Below are positions 19,502-28,664 of a stretch of 64,000 bases of DNA, in pieces. Both the position numbers and the translations under genes were made by a program. Every line of letters starts with the position of its first letter. Position 1 is the stretch's first letter. The DNA comes from Planosporangium mesophilum (GTDB taxonomy: Bacteria; Actinomycetota; Actinomycetes; Mycobacteriales; Micromonosporaceae): the NCBI RefSeq assembly GCF_016863255.1, contig NZ_BOON01000034.1, positions 62,001 through 126,000 on the forward strand, written 5' to 3'. A model generated the notes under the pieces. The model saw only the letters and a list, made by a program, of their open reading frames with translations, did not search any database and was not told where the DNA came from.

Positions 19502-19636
19502 GCAAATCAGTTCTGCTTTCCCCGGAATCGCCCCTCGCCCCGTACAACGGCGGCAGAGAGCAGAACGCAACGGGGTGGTTTGCAACCCGCGTTTTCGGCA
19601 AGTCATCTCAACCGCATGTACGGAAGGAGGGTGCGC

Positions 19637-20299
19637 ATGACGAACGTCGCTCGGCTGCCCGGTCCCATCGCCGATATATGGGATTGGCAGCGCATGGGAC
19701 TGTGCCGTGGCCGGGACAGCGCCCAGTTCTTCCACCCCGACGGTGAGAGGGGTGCGTCCCGGGGACGCCGGGAGGCTGCCGCGAAGCAGTTGTGCCGCGG
19801 CTGCCCGGTACGCGCCGAGTGTGCAGCGCACGCTCTGGCGACCCGCGAACCGTACGGCGTTTGGGGTGGCTTCACCGAGGCCGAACGGCTTCGGCTGCTC
19901 GCGACTGGGTGGGAGGACGCGGCCGATCGCCAGCAGGCCCGCGTCGACATAGGCCGACTGGAGGCCCGTCTCGGGCTGCGACCGCCGGCACAGCGGCCGG
20001 TCGTACCGGTACCGCCGCCGGCCCGACGGCCGGCCAACAGCCGTGGTCACGGGCCGTCGCGTGACCAGGTCCCGATGCGTGCTCAGCCAGCGGGACGTGG
20101 TCAGGCGCCGGGACATGACCAGGCGCCGGGCCGGGGAACGGTGCCCGGACACGCGCCGATACCGGGCCGGGCTCAGCCCCGGCACGTACCCGGCCGGGGT
20201 CAGCCGCCCGGTGGTCGTCAGCCCTCGCAGCTACCGCCGCGGACGGTGTTGCCGGTGCCGCGGCCGGGGCTCACACCCCGTCCGGCAGTCGCTCGCTGA
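19637..20299 (+). CDS. whiD: WhiB-like iron-sulfur regulator (WhiD/WhiB3 type)
   Basis: This transcription factor binds a [4Fe-4S] cluster through Cys23, Cys53, Cys56 and Cys62 (C-x29-C-x2-C-x5-C). It carries the GVWGG turn at about 76-80. The N-terminus LPGPIADIWDWQ is characteristic of the WhiD (Streptomyces) / WhiB3 (Mycobacterium) branch, as is the neighbourhood of bldM and groEL. AAGGAGG lies 6 nt before the ATG. The family is normally 100-130 residues. This protein has about 100 extra residues of Pro/Gly/Arg/Gln repeats (GRGQAPGHDQAPGRGTVPGH), a low-complexity tail of unknown role. Confidence 0.93.
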   Translation: MTNVARLPGPIADIWDWQRMGLCRGRDSAQFFHPDGERGASRGRREAAAKQLCRGCPVRAECAAHALATREPYGVWGGFTEAERLRLLATGWEDAADRQQARVDIGRLEARLGLRPPAQRPVVPVPPPARRPANSRGHGPSRDQVPMRAQPAGRGQAPGHDQAPGRGTVPGHAPIPGRAQPRHVPGRGQPPGGRQPSQLPPRTVLPVPRPGLTPRPAVAR

Positions 20300-20444
20300 C
20301 GCCCGGCCGGGCGCGCGCTTCAGCTCGCTCCGACTCGTCGATCCAGGAGAAGTGGTAGCCGACATGCCCGATGTCGGGCGCCACTCCTCCTGGATCGGCG
20401 GGCCGGGCGGGGTCGACGGGCCGGACACGGTCGACGCGGGACAC
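20271..20444 (-). CDS. Unrecognised short frame between whiD and groEL, possibly decayed
   Basis: A 57-codon frame starting GTG contains APDIGHVGYHFSWIDESERA, which reads as genuine protein with GC3-rich codons. The same frame upstream of its preceding TGA (20451-20480) also reads plausibly (PDGATGWHHVDVTVT). This suggests an older, longer gene broken by a stop codon. It overlaps the whiD 3' end by 29 bp and includes a large inverted repeat. Function unknown; it may be chance. Confidence 0.25.
   Translation of the reverse strand: MSRVDRVRPVDPARPADPGGVAPDIGHVGYHFSWIDESERAEARARPGVSERLPDGV
20339..20397. terminator. Interrupted long stem-loop downstream of whiD
   Basis: CGATCCAGGAG pairs with CTCCTGGATCG, then GTGG with CCAC, then CGACAT with ATGTCG, giving a 59-nt interrupted hairpin. 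It starts 40 nt after the whiD stop and could terminate whiD or be a structured RNA element. Confidence 0.5.
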
Positions 20445-20532
20445 GGCTCAGGTCACCGTCACGTCGACGTGGTGCCAGCCGGTCGCGCCGTCCGGTTCGG
20501 GCGGCCGGCAACGCGGGCGTTTTGACGAGCAT

Positions 20533-20562
20533 GGCCGGCCCGCCCCGAGGGGCGGGCCGGCC
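20533..20562 (-). terminator. groEL terminator
   Basis: A perfect 14-bp stem (GGCCGGCCCGCCCC) with a GA loop lies 18 nt past the groEL stop. Confidence 0.8.
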
Positions 20563-20580
20563 GCTGTAATCACCGACCGG

Positions 20581-22260
<1,680 letters not shown>

Positions 22261-22301
22261 TCAGCGTCGGCTCCGGGGCGGTGTCCACGGGTGTTAGTGC
22301 G

Positions 22302-22610
22302 TCACTTCTCGATGACAGCGAGGACGTCCCGGGCGGAGAGCACGAGGTACTCCTCGCCGCCCCACTTGACCTCGGTGCCTCCGTACTTGGAGTAGATCAC
22401 CGTGTCGCCGACCTTCACGTCGACCGGGATCCGGTTGCCCTTGTCGTCGAAACGACCCGGGCCCACAGCGAGGACCGTGCCCTCCTGCGGCTTCTCCTTC
22501 GCGGTGTCGGGGATGACGATGCCCGACGCCGTGGTGGTCTCGGCCTCATTCGCCTGGACCAGGATGCGGTCCTCGAGCGGCTTGATCGCAACCTTCGTCG
22601 CGGTAGTCAC
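22302..22610 (-). CDS. groES: 10 kDa co-chaperonin GroES
   Basis: This is the heptameric lid for GroEL. The 102-residue sequence has [10 protein letters not shown], the mobile loop [19 protein letters not shown] and the C-terminal [16 protein letters not shown]. The GTG at 22610 is preferred, because AGGAGG is 8 nt upstream and it gives [15 protein letters not shown], the Streptomyces-like N-terminus. The ATG at 22616 would be only 2 nt from the ribosome binding site. Confidence 0.96.
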   Translation of the reverse strand: MTTATKVAIKPLEDRILVQANEAETTTASGIVIPDTAKEKPQEGTVLAVGPGRFDDKGNRIPVDVKVGDTVIYSKYGGTEVKWGGEEYLVLSARDVLAVIEK

Positions 22611-22706
22611 GGGCATACCCTCCTGGGGTATTGAGTTCGTGTCTCGTGCCGCCTGGCGCTTCCGTCGTCGCGGGTGCCGGAAACCCCGGGCTAAGCAGCT
22701 GTGTAA

Positions 22707-22733
22707 CTAGCACCCTCACACCGAGAGTGCTAA
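22707..22733. promoter_or_regulatory. CIRCE element 1 (HrcA operator)
   Basis: CTAGCACCC-N9-GAGTGCTAA matches the consensus TTAGCACTC-N9-GAGTGCTAA in 16 of 18 arm bases. It lies just downstream of the groES -10 element. Confidence 0.9.
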
Positions 22734-22737
22734 CCGG

Positions 22738-22767
22738 AGGTTATTCCCCGAGCTAGCACTCCGTCAA
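22738..22767 (-). promoter_or_regulatory. groESL promoter
   Basis: On the minus strand, TTGACG (22767-22762) and TAACCT (22743-22738) are separated by 18 nt. The -35 lies in the spacer of CIRCE 2, and CIRCE 1 follows the -10, so HrcA binding at either site would block it. Confidence 0.7.
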
Positions 22768-22779
22768 GGAGAGTGCCAA
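22753..22779. promoter_or_regulatory. CIRCE element 2 (HrcA operator)
   Basis: CTAGCACTC-N9-GAGTGCCAA matches the CIRCE consensus in 16 of 18 arm bases. It overlaps the -35 of the groESL promoter. Confidence 0.9.
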
Positions 22780-22960
22780 CGAACCGCTGCCCGGACGGAT
22801 GTCCCCACGTGGAGGTTACTTAACCATCACCGAGAGTACTGGCCGATGACGGACTTTGTTATCCGGTGCAAGTACGCCGACCCCGGGTAGGGCATCTTCC
22901 GCCACGCTCCCGAATAGGACATCGTCGGAGGGAGCCGTCCACAGACGAGGAGGCGATTTT

Positions 22961-23158
22961 ATGCGGGCAACCGTCGGTGACCGACTGCACGTCCACGGGC
23001 GTACGGTCGGCGACAGGGACCGGTTCGGGGAAATCATCGAAGTGCGAGGCAGGGACGGCTCTCCGCCGTACCTGGTGCGCTTCCCGGACGGACACGAGAA
23101 CCTGCTCTACCCCGGTCCGGACTGCGTGGTCGAAACCCGCGAGAACGAGAACGCCTGA
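22961..23158 (+). CDS. DUF1918 family small protein
   Basis: This 65-residue soluble protein has the DUF1918 pattern: MRATVGDRLHVHGRTVGD, GEIIEVRGRDGSPPYLVRF and PDGHENLLYPGPD. The fold is a small beta barrel of unknown function common in actinomycetes. GAGGAGG lies 7 nt before the ATG. It is divergent from groES, and a hairpin follows downstream. Confidence 0.88.
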   Translation: MRATVGDRLHVHGRTVGDRDRFGEIIEVRGRDGSPPYLVRFPDGHENLLYPGPDCVVETRENENA

Positions 23159-23177
23159 GCCGGGGCTCGACACGGCA

Positions 23178-23216
23178 CCGGGCGGTCCGGCCGACCATCG
23201 CGGTCGGACCGCCCGG
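23178..23216 (+). terminator. Terminator after the DUF1918 gene
   Basis: CCGGGCGGTC pairs with GACCGCCCGG, with an inner CGACC/GGTCG pair and a 4-nt bulge. It lies 20 nt after the stop. Confidence 0.65.
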
Positions 23217-23290
23217 CGTCAACAGCCGAACGACACGACAAGCGACCGGCCGAGCGGCGCGGCCCCCGTGCCCGGCTCCACAATGGCGCG

Positions 23291-24469
23291 GTGGACTCCG
23301 ATCAGTTGGCCGCCCTGCTCACCCCCGACGGCGCCGAGGCGCTCCGGGCGGCCATGGAGGTGGCCGACCGCGACCCGCTGGCCGCGTCGTCGGCGCTGCG
23401 CTCCCGGTCGATCCCGCCCGAACTGGCCGCCACCGCGCTGACCCAGGCGGTGCTGCGGCGCCGGGCCACCACCAAGTTCGGCGCCGATGCGTCGGCCCTG
23501 TACTTCACTCGCGCCGGCCTGGAGCAGGCCACCCGCTCCGAAGTGGCCGCCCGCCGCGCCGCCCGGCTGGCGGCGTCCGGTGCCCGTACGGTCGCCGACC
23601 TCGGCTGCGGTATCGGCGCCGACACGATCGCGTTCGCCCGGGCCGGGCTGCGGGTCCTCGCCGTCGACGCCGACCCGGTGACCGCCGCGGTCGCCGCCGC
23701 CAACGTGGCCGCGCTGGGGCTGGCCGAGCGGGTGACCGTGGCCGCGCGCACCGCCGAGGAGGTCGCGCTGGACGACGTGGACGCCGTCTTCTGCGACCCG
23801 GCCCGGCGTACCACCGCCGGCCGGCGGGTGTTCGACCCGACCGCCTTCTCGCCGCCGTGGGACTTCGTCATCGGGCTCACCGAGCGGGTACCGCGCACGG
23901 TGCTCAAGCTTGCGCCCGGCATCGACCACGCGCTCGTACCGGGCGGCGCGGAGGCCGAGTGGGTCTCCGTACGGGGTGACGTCGTCGAGGCCGCGTTCTG
24001 GTGCGGTCCGCTGGCCCGGGTTCCGCGCCGGGCCACCCTGCTGCGCGACGGCGAGGTACACGAGCTGACCGGCAGCGGCGAGGAGCGGGCACCGGTCGGT
24101 CCGGTGCGGCGCTACCTGTACGACCCGGACGGCGCCGTGGTCCGCGCCCACCTCGTCGCGGAGTTCGCCGCGACCGTGGACGGCACGCTCGCCGACCCCG
24201 AGATCGCCTACGTCTACGCCGACAGTCCACTGCCCACCCCGTACGGGCGGTGCCTGGAGGTGTTGGAGGTGCTGCCGTTCTCGCTGAAGCGGCTGCGGTC
24301 GGCGCTGCGTACCCGAGGAGTCGGCGCGGTCACGATCGCCAAGCGCGGCTCCGCCGTCGACGTCGAACGGCTGCGCCGCGACCTGCGGCTGTCCGGGGAC
24401 GCGGAGCTGACCGTCGTGCTCACCCGCGTCGCCGGGGCGCAGACCGCGCTGCTATGCGCCCCGGTGTGA
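23291..24469 (+). CDS. Class I SAM methyltransferase with THUMP-like C-terminus
   Basis: This 392-residue protein has an alpha-helical N-terminus and a central Rossmann domain with SAM motif I VADLGCGIGADT near residue 100, VDADPVTAAVA and the CDPARR catalytic-type motif. The C-terminal region ends VEVLPFSLKRLRSALRTRG, GAVTIAKRG and LRRDLRLSGD, typical of proteins annotated as THUMP-like methyltransferases. The substrate is unknown, probably RNA. The start is GTG without a Shine-Dalgarno sequence; CACAAT lies 6 nt upstream. Confidence 0.82.
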   Translation: MDSDQLAALLTPDGAEALRAAMEVADRDPLAASSALRSRSIPPELAATALTQAVLRRRATTKFGADASALYFTRAGLEQATRSEVAARRAARLAASGARTVADLGCGIGADTIAFARAGLRVLAVDADPVTAAVAAANVAALGLAERVTVAARTAEEVALDDVDAVFCDPARRTTAGRRVFDPTAFSPPWDFVIGLTERVPRTVLKLAPGIDHALVPGGAEAEWVSVRGDVVEAAFWCGPLARVPRRATLLRDGEVHELTGSGEERAPVGPVRRYLYDPDGAVVRAHLVAEFAATVDGTLADPEIAYVYADSPLPTPYGRCLEVLEVLPFSLKRLRSALRTRGVGAVTIAKRGSAVDVERLRRDLRLSGDAELTVVLTRVAGAQTALLCAPV

Positions 24470-24817
24470 GCCCTGGTGGTGGCGGATCCGGTCGTGCACC
24501 TCCCGCCACGCGCCGCAGCCGGCCACCCGCAGCGTGTGCGCCCGCCACGAACGCGGCTCCGGCCGCTGCCCGGTCGCGGCCGGGCGGTGGGTGATCGCCG
24601 GCCCCACCGGGGCCAAGGCCGGTCGACCGGAGGGCGCGCTCACCGGCGCGACCGCCGGCCGGCCGGGAGCGGTCGCGATCACGGCCGGCCGGCTACAGCG
24701 CGAGTCGGTCCGGTGCACGGTCTCCTTCGCCCAGGCCCGCACCCCGACCAGGAGTAGCGCCGTCGCGGCGACAACGCAGGAAAGCGCCAACGCGTACAGC
24801 CGGCGGCTCCGCGTCAT
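24452..24817 (-). CDS. Hypothetical secreted or membrane-anchored protein
   Basis: This 121-residue frame has a basic N-terminus and one hydrophobic segment (LYALALSCVVAATALLLVGV), consistent with a signal peptide or anchor. A Pro/Ala-rich stretch and a basic, His-rich end (DRIRHHQGSHRG) follow. GGAGG lies 8 nt before the ATG, which supports expression. Its last 18 bp overlap the end of the convergent methyltransferase gene. No family is recognised. Confidence 0.5.
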   Translation of the reverse strand: MTRSRRLYALALSCVVAATALLLVGVRAWAKETVHRTDSRCSRPAVIATAPGRPAVAPVSAPSGRPALAPVGPAITHRPAATGQRPEPRSWRAHTLRVAGCGAWREVHDRIRHHQGSHRGA

Positions 24818-24904
24818 GACCAACACCTCCATCGTCGGCCTCACGATAGAAGATCCCGTCGATGTCGACCGTCCCGGGCGGTCAACCGGCCCGGCCGACC
24901 CCGG

Positions 24905-24910
24905 TACCCT
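24905..24910 (+). promoter_or_regulatory. -10 element (TACCCT) of leaderless ybaK
   Basis: TACCCT ends 7 nt before the GTG at 24918, and there is no ribosome binding site. Confidence 0.55.
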
Positions 24911-24917
24911 GCATTGC

Positions 24918-25394
24918 GTGGCAGGGCAGGGCACGCCGGCGACCGTACTGCTCGGCCGGCAGAAGGTCGCGCATCAGGTGCACTCGTACCGACATGACCC
25001 CCGTAGCGAATCGTATGGCGCGGAGGCCGCCTCTGCTCTCGGCGTGGAGCCGGCGCGGTGCTTCAAGACGCTGGTGGTTACCGTAGACGGCGACCTGACC
25101 GTCGCGGTCGTACCGGTGACCGGCTCGCTGGACCTCAAGGCGCTCGCCTCCGCCACCGGCGGTAAGCGCGCCGCCATGGCGGACCCGGCGCTGGCCGAGC
25201 GGACGACCGGGTACGTGCGCGGCGGCATCAGCCCGCTCGGTCAGCGCAAGCGGCTGCCCACCGTGGTCGACGCCTCGGCACTGGAGCACGAAACGGTGTA
25301 CGTGTCAGCCGGCCGCCGCGGGCTGGAGATCGAACTCGCCCCGGCCGAGCTGGTGAGGCTCACCGGCGCCGCCGTGGCGCCCATAGCAGGCTGA
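24918..25394 (+). CDS. ybaK: Cys-tRNA(Pro)/aminoacyl-tRNA deacylase YbaK/EbsC
   Basis: This 158-residue editing enzyme hydrolyses mischarged tRNA, classically Cys-tRNA(Pro). Family motifs are FKTLVVTVDGDLTVAVVPV (with the conserved Lys), GGKRAAMADP and GYVRGGISPLGQRKRLPTVVD. The length is normal for the free-standing form. The GTG start is chosen because it gives the family N-terminus and lies 7 nt from a -10 hexamer. Confidence 0.92.
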   Translation: MAGQGTPATVLLGRQKVAHQVHSYRHDPRSESYGAEAASALGVEPARCFKTLVVTVDGDLTVAVVPVTGSLDLKALASATGGKRAAMADPALAERTTGYVRGGISPLGQRKRLPTVVDASALEHETVYVSAGRRGLEIELAPAELVRLTGAAVAPIAG

Positions 25395-25514
25395 TCGGGC
25401 GAAACACTGCCGTGAGTTCACGTGGTGTCACTGTCTTCTACCACTACTGTCACCTCGAGTTAACCCGGCGACCCTACGTTTCACCTGCCAGAAGGCGTTA
25501 ACCAAGGAGATCCG

Positions 25515-25622
25515 ATGGCCGAGGTAGTTTCCGCGATCGCGGTGCAGGTCGTCAGCGCCCTGCTCATCTCTCTCATCGCAGCCGCCGCCAAGCGGCTCGT
25601 GGGGCAGACCGCCGCCGCCTGA
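25515..25622 (+). CDS. 35-residue hydrophobic peptide
   Basis: This short frame encodes a peptide with N-terminal MAEVVSAIAVQVVSALL, continuing into ISLIAAAAKRLVGQTAAA. It is one membrane-spanning or amphipathic helix with a Lys-Arg flank. AAGGAG lies 5 nt before the ATG. The gene has its own intergenic space on both sides: GTTAAC-containing repeats upstream, and a hairpin 45 nt downstream. No family is recognised. It could be a small membrane peptide, a toxin-like peptide or a regulatory subunit. Confidence 0.6.
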   Translation: MAEVVSAIAVQVVSALLISLIAAAAKRLVGQTAAA

Positions 25623-25666
25623 CCGTACCGCTCAGCACGATACGCACCACAGACGACGGGTAGATC

Positions 25667-25688
25667 CGCGCCGCCACCAGGCGGCGCG
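25667..25688. terminator. Hairpin after the small peptide gene
   Basis: The arms CGCGCCGC and GCGGCGCG flank a 6-nt loop. It is shared with the convergent gene ending at 25710. Confidence 0.5.
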
Positions 25689-25709
25689 CCAGCCGTCAGC
25701 CGCCTTTCT

Positions 25710-25964
25710 TCAGCGGTCGACCGGCGTGAAGTCCCAGGAGTGGGCCTTCCGGGCGACGAGATGACCCGGCGGCTCGGGTAGCGCCGCCGGCGTGTTGCGC
25801 CACTTCGAGATCATCACGATCCGGCCGTCGGTCGACGAGAACACCTCGGTACCGACGTGCATCGGGTGCGCCTCGAACTCGGGGACGGCCGCCTCGCACA
25901 CCCAAGACAGCAGGTCGTCGAACCCCTCCGGGTGGGCACGTACCTCCCACATCCGTACGATCAC
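25710..25964 (-). CDS. Antibiotic-biosynthesis-monooxygenase-like small protein
   Basis: This 84-residue protein has the pattern of a dimeric alpha/beta barrel (ABM-like): MWEVRAHPEGFDDLLSWV, a central VGTEVFSSTDGRIVMISKW strand pair and a C-terminal HLVARKAHSWDFTPVDR. The GTG start has GGGGAG 4-5 nt upstream. It lies 35 nt downstream of tsaD and may be cotranscribed with it. Function is unknown; the family name does not imply antibiotic synthesis. Confidence 0.7.
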   Translation of the reverse strand: MIVRMWEVRAHPEGFDDLLSWVCEAAVPEFEAHPMHVGTEVFSSTDGRIVMISKWRNTPAALPEPPGHLVARKAHSWDFTPVDR

Positions 25965-25999
25965 CGCGCTCCCCTCCCCGTCACCGGAACGCCCGGACA

Positions 26000-27046
26000 T
26001 TATCCGGTCACCACCGTCAGCGGCATCGCGGAGTCGGCGGGCAGATCCAGCGAGCTCGGCTGGGCACCGGCCGCGACGAGGTGGGAGCCGAGCGCCGCGA
26101 CCATCGCACCGTTGTCGGTGCACAGCTTCGGCCTCGGTACCCGTACCGTGATCCCGTATTTGGCGGCGCGCTGCTCGGCGACCACGCGCAGCCGCGAGTT
26201 GGCCGCCACCCCGCCGCCGATCACGAGCGTCTCCACCCCGGAGGTGCGGCAGGCATCGACCGCCTTGGCCGCGAGCACGTCGCAGACCGCCTCCTGGAAG
26301 CTGGCCGCGACGTCGTTCACGGGTACCGGCTCCCCGGCCCGCTGCCGGGCCTCCACCCAGCGCGCGACGGCCGTCTTCAGCCCGGAGAACGAGAAGTCGA
26401 ACCGGTGCCGCTCCAGATCCCGGGGACCGGTGAGGCCACGCGGGAAGCTGATGCTCGCCGGGTCGCCCTCCCGGGCCGCCCGGTCGATCGGCGGACCGCC
26501 GGGGAACGGCAGCCCGAGCAGCCGGGCGACCTTGTCGAACGCCTCCCCCGCCGCGTCGTCGATGGTGTTGCCCAACGGCGTGACGCCACTGGCCAGGTCG
26601 TCGACGAGCAGCAGGCTGGAGTGGCCGCCGGAGACCAGCAGCGCGACCGCCGGCTCGGGCAGCGGACCGTGCTCCAGGGTGTCGACGGCGACGTGCGCGG
26701 CGAGGTGGTTGACGCCGTAGAGCGGCTTGTCGGCGGCGACGGCGTACGCCTTGGCGGCCGCGACCCCGACCAGCAGCGCGCCGGCCAGGCCGGGCCCGGC
26801 GGTCACCGCGATCGCGTCCACGTCGGCGAGGGTGACGCCGGCGGTGTCCAGCGCCCGCTGCATGGTCGGCACCATCGCCTCCAGGTGGGCGCGGCTGGCG
26901 ACCTCGGGGACGACCCCGCCGAACCGGGCGTGCTCGTCGACGCTGGACGCGATCGCGTCGGCGAGCAGCGTGTGCCCGCGCACGATCCCGACCCCGGTCT
27001 CGTCGCAGGAGGTCTCGATGCCGAGAACCAGTGGTTCGGATTTCAT
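26000..27046 (-). CDS. tsaD: tRNA N6-adenosine threonylcarbamoyltransferase TsaD
   Basis: The protein transfers the threonylcarbamoyl group to A37 of ANN-decoding tRNAs (t6A synthesis) with TsaB and TsaE. Motifs are [13 protein letters not shown], the metal-binding NHLAAHV (His), the phosphate loop [12 protein letters not shown] and the C-terminal CTDNGAMVA. At 348 aa it is full length. Its ATG overlaps the rimI stop (4 bp), so it is translationally coupled in the alr-hydrolase-tsaE-tsaB-rimI-tsaD operon. Confidence 0.97.
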   Translation of the reverse strand: MKSEPLVLGIETSCDETGVGIVRGHTLLADAIASSVDEHARFGGVVPEVASRAHLEAMVPTMQRALDTAGVTLADVDAIAVTAGPGLAGALLVGVAAAKAYAVAADKPLYGVNHLAAHVAVDTLEHGPLPEPAVALLVSGGHSSLLLVDDLASGVTPLGNTIDDAAGEAFDKVARLLGLPFPGGPPIDRAAREGDPASISFPRGLTGPRDLERHRFDFSFSGLKTAVARWVEARQRAGEPVPVNDVAASFQEAVCDVLAAKAVDACRTSGVETLVIGGGVAANSRLRVVAEQRAAKYGITVRVPRPKLCTDNGAMVAALGSHLVAAGAQPSSLDLPADSAMPLTVVTG

Positions 27047-27486
27047 GTCGGCTCCTCGCGCAGCATGACCAATGCGTCGGTGTTGCTCGGCTGGTAGTAG
27101 CCCTTACGCACCCCGACGGGCTCGAACCCGTAGTCGGCGTACAGCTTCTGGGCCGCCACGTTGTCGACCGCGACCTCCAGCAGCACCCGGTGCGCCCCCC
27201 GCTCCCGCGCCCGCGTGAGCAGCGCCTCCAGCAGGACCCGGCCAACGCCCCGGCGCTGCGCGTCCCGGCGTACCGCGATGTTCTGCACCCACGCCTCGTC
27301 CGGTGGCGTGACCGCCAGCCCGGCGTAGCCGATGACCCCGTCACCGTCGGTCGCGACGAGGTAGTGGTGGCCCGAGGCCAGCTCGTTCCAGAACATGCTG
27401 GCCGTCCAGCGCTCCTCGCCGAACAGGTCCGCCTCGATCGGTAGCAGCTCGTCGATGTGCCACCAGCGCAGCCGCTCGATCTTCAC
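27043..27486 (-). CDS. rimI: Ribosomal-protein-alanine N-acetyltransferase RimI
   Basis: This 147-residue GNAT acetyltransferase has the acetyl-CoA loop [15 protein letters not shown] and the following [23 protein letters not shown] helix-strand pair, as in RimI enzymes that acetylate N-terminal alanine of S18. It overlaps tsaB and tsaD by 4 bp each. The tsaB-rimI-tsaD order is conserved across actinobacteria. Confidence 0.92.
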   Translation of the reverse strand: MKIERLRWWHIDELLPIEADLFGEERWTASMFWNELASGHHYLVATDGDGVIGYAGLAVTPPDEAWVQNIAVRRDAQRRGVGRVLLEALLTRARERGAHRVLLEVAVDNVAAQKLYADYGFEPVGVRKGYYQPSNTDALVMLREEPT

Positions 27487-28145
27487 TGGAGTACGGACTT
27501 CCGTTGCTGCCCGGGCAGCGTGGCGTCGGGGCGGCGAAGGTACAGCGGGGTGAGCGGCTCGCCCGGTGCCCGGTCGCGGACCCGGTCCGCGGCCAGCGCG
27601 GCGAGCGCCTCCGGCACCGGGTAGCGCGGTCCGTCCGCCGCCAGGCCGAGCTCGTACTTCTCGGCGCCCTCCCCGACCGCGCGCCGCGCGCCGGCCGCCG
27701 CCGCGCGGGCCGCGACCTCGTCGGGGCGGTCGACGGCCGGGCCGGTGATCCGCTCGCCGTCGGTGTAGACCGCCCAGTACAGCTCCTTGCGCCGGGCGTC
27801 GGTGGCGGCCAGCACCGTACCCGGCTGGCCCCAGCCCAGCGCGTCGAGCGAGCAGACGCCGTAGGTCGGGATGCCCAGGCTGTGGCCGAGGGCGGCCGCG
27901 GTGACGAGACCGACCCGCAGTCCGGTGAAGGGTCCGGGCCCGAGCCCGGCGACGACCGCCGCCAGTTCGCCCGGCTTGACGCCGGCATCGGCGAGCACGC
28001 CCTGGATCGCGGGCGCGAGCAGCTCGCCGTGGGCGCGCGCGTCGACGCTCACCCGGAGCGTCAGGATCTCGACGTCGTCCCGCCGCACCGCGGCGACCGC
28101 CGCCGTGACGGCGGGGGTCGCGGAGTCAAGCACCACTACCAGCAC
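27483..28145 (-). CDS. tsaB: t6A synthesis protein TsaB
   Basis: This 220-residue, non-catalytic TsaD paralogue forms the TsaB-TsaD heterodimer. VLDSATPAVTAAV corresponds to the N-terminal ASKHA strand, and GLGPGPFTGLRVGLVTA is the family signature. It has a 4-bp overlap with rimI and lies 27 nt after tsaE. Confidence 0.93.
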   Translation of the reverse strand: MLVVVLDSATPAVTAAVAAVRRDDVEILTLRVSVDARAHGELLAPAIQGVLADAGVKPGELAAVVAGLGPGPFTGLRVGLVTAAALGHSLGIPTYGVCSLDALGWGQPGTVLAATDARRKELYWAVYTDGERITGPAVDRPDEVAARAAAAGARRAVGEGAEKYELGLAADGPRYPVPEALAALAADRVRDRAPGEPLTPLYLRRPDATLPGQQRKSVLQ

Positions 28146-28172
28146 GCAGCAACCCTAGTCCGCACCGTGGAG

Positions 28173-28664
28173 TCAGCGAGCAGCCACCGTCGGGAAGGCG
28201 GCCAGCCGGGCCGGCCAGTCGCCGCCGTGCGCCACCAGGTCCACCACCCGTGACTCGTCGTCCCGGCGGTCGATGCGGACCTCCAGGTACGCGTCGACCA
28301 ACTGCTCGACGAGCCCCTCGCCCCACTCGACCACGGTGACCGCGTCGTCCACCGTCGCGTCCAGGTCAAGATCGTCGACCTCGGCGCGCGGGTCGGGGAC
28401 GGCGCCCAGCCGGTACGCGTCGACGTGCACCAGCGGCACCCGCCCACCGCGCGCCGGATCGGCCCGGTGCACCCGGGCGATGACGAAGGTCGGGGAGGTG
28501 ATGTCGCCCCGGACGCCCAGGCCGGCACCGATTCCCTGCACCAGTACGGTCTTGCCGGCGCCCAGCGGCCCGGTCAGCACCACGAGGTCACCGGCGCGCA
28601 GCAACCGGGCCAGGCTCTGCCCGTACTCACGCGTGTCCTCGACTCCTGCCAACGCGACTGTCAT
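28173..28664 (-). CDS. tsaE: t6A synthesis ATPase TsaE
   Basis: This 163-residue P-loop ATPase is required for turnover of the t6A complex. The Walker A loop is LTGPLGAGKTVLVQGI (about 31-46), followed by SPTFVIARVH and HVDAYRLG, and VVEWGEGL carries the conserved Glu. The ATG is coupled to the stop of the upstream hydrolase (ATGA). The 3' neighbour is tsaB. Confidence 0.94.
   Translation of the reverse strand: MTVALAGVEDTREYGQSLARLLRAGDLVVLTGPLGAGKTVLVQGIGAGLGVRGDITSPTFVIARVHRADPARGGRVPLVHVDAYRLGAVPDPRAEVDDLDLDATVDDAVTVVEWGEGLVEQLVDAYLEVRIDRRDDESRVVDLVAHGGDWPARLAAFPTVAAR

Noticed and set aside
20445-20480. TGA read as selenocysteine in the whiD-groEL gap
   Set aside because: There is no SECIS-like hairpin right after the TGA and no selenoprotein-like context. 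Gene decay is a simpler explanation.
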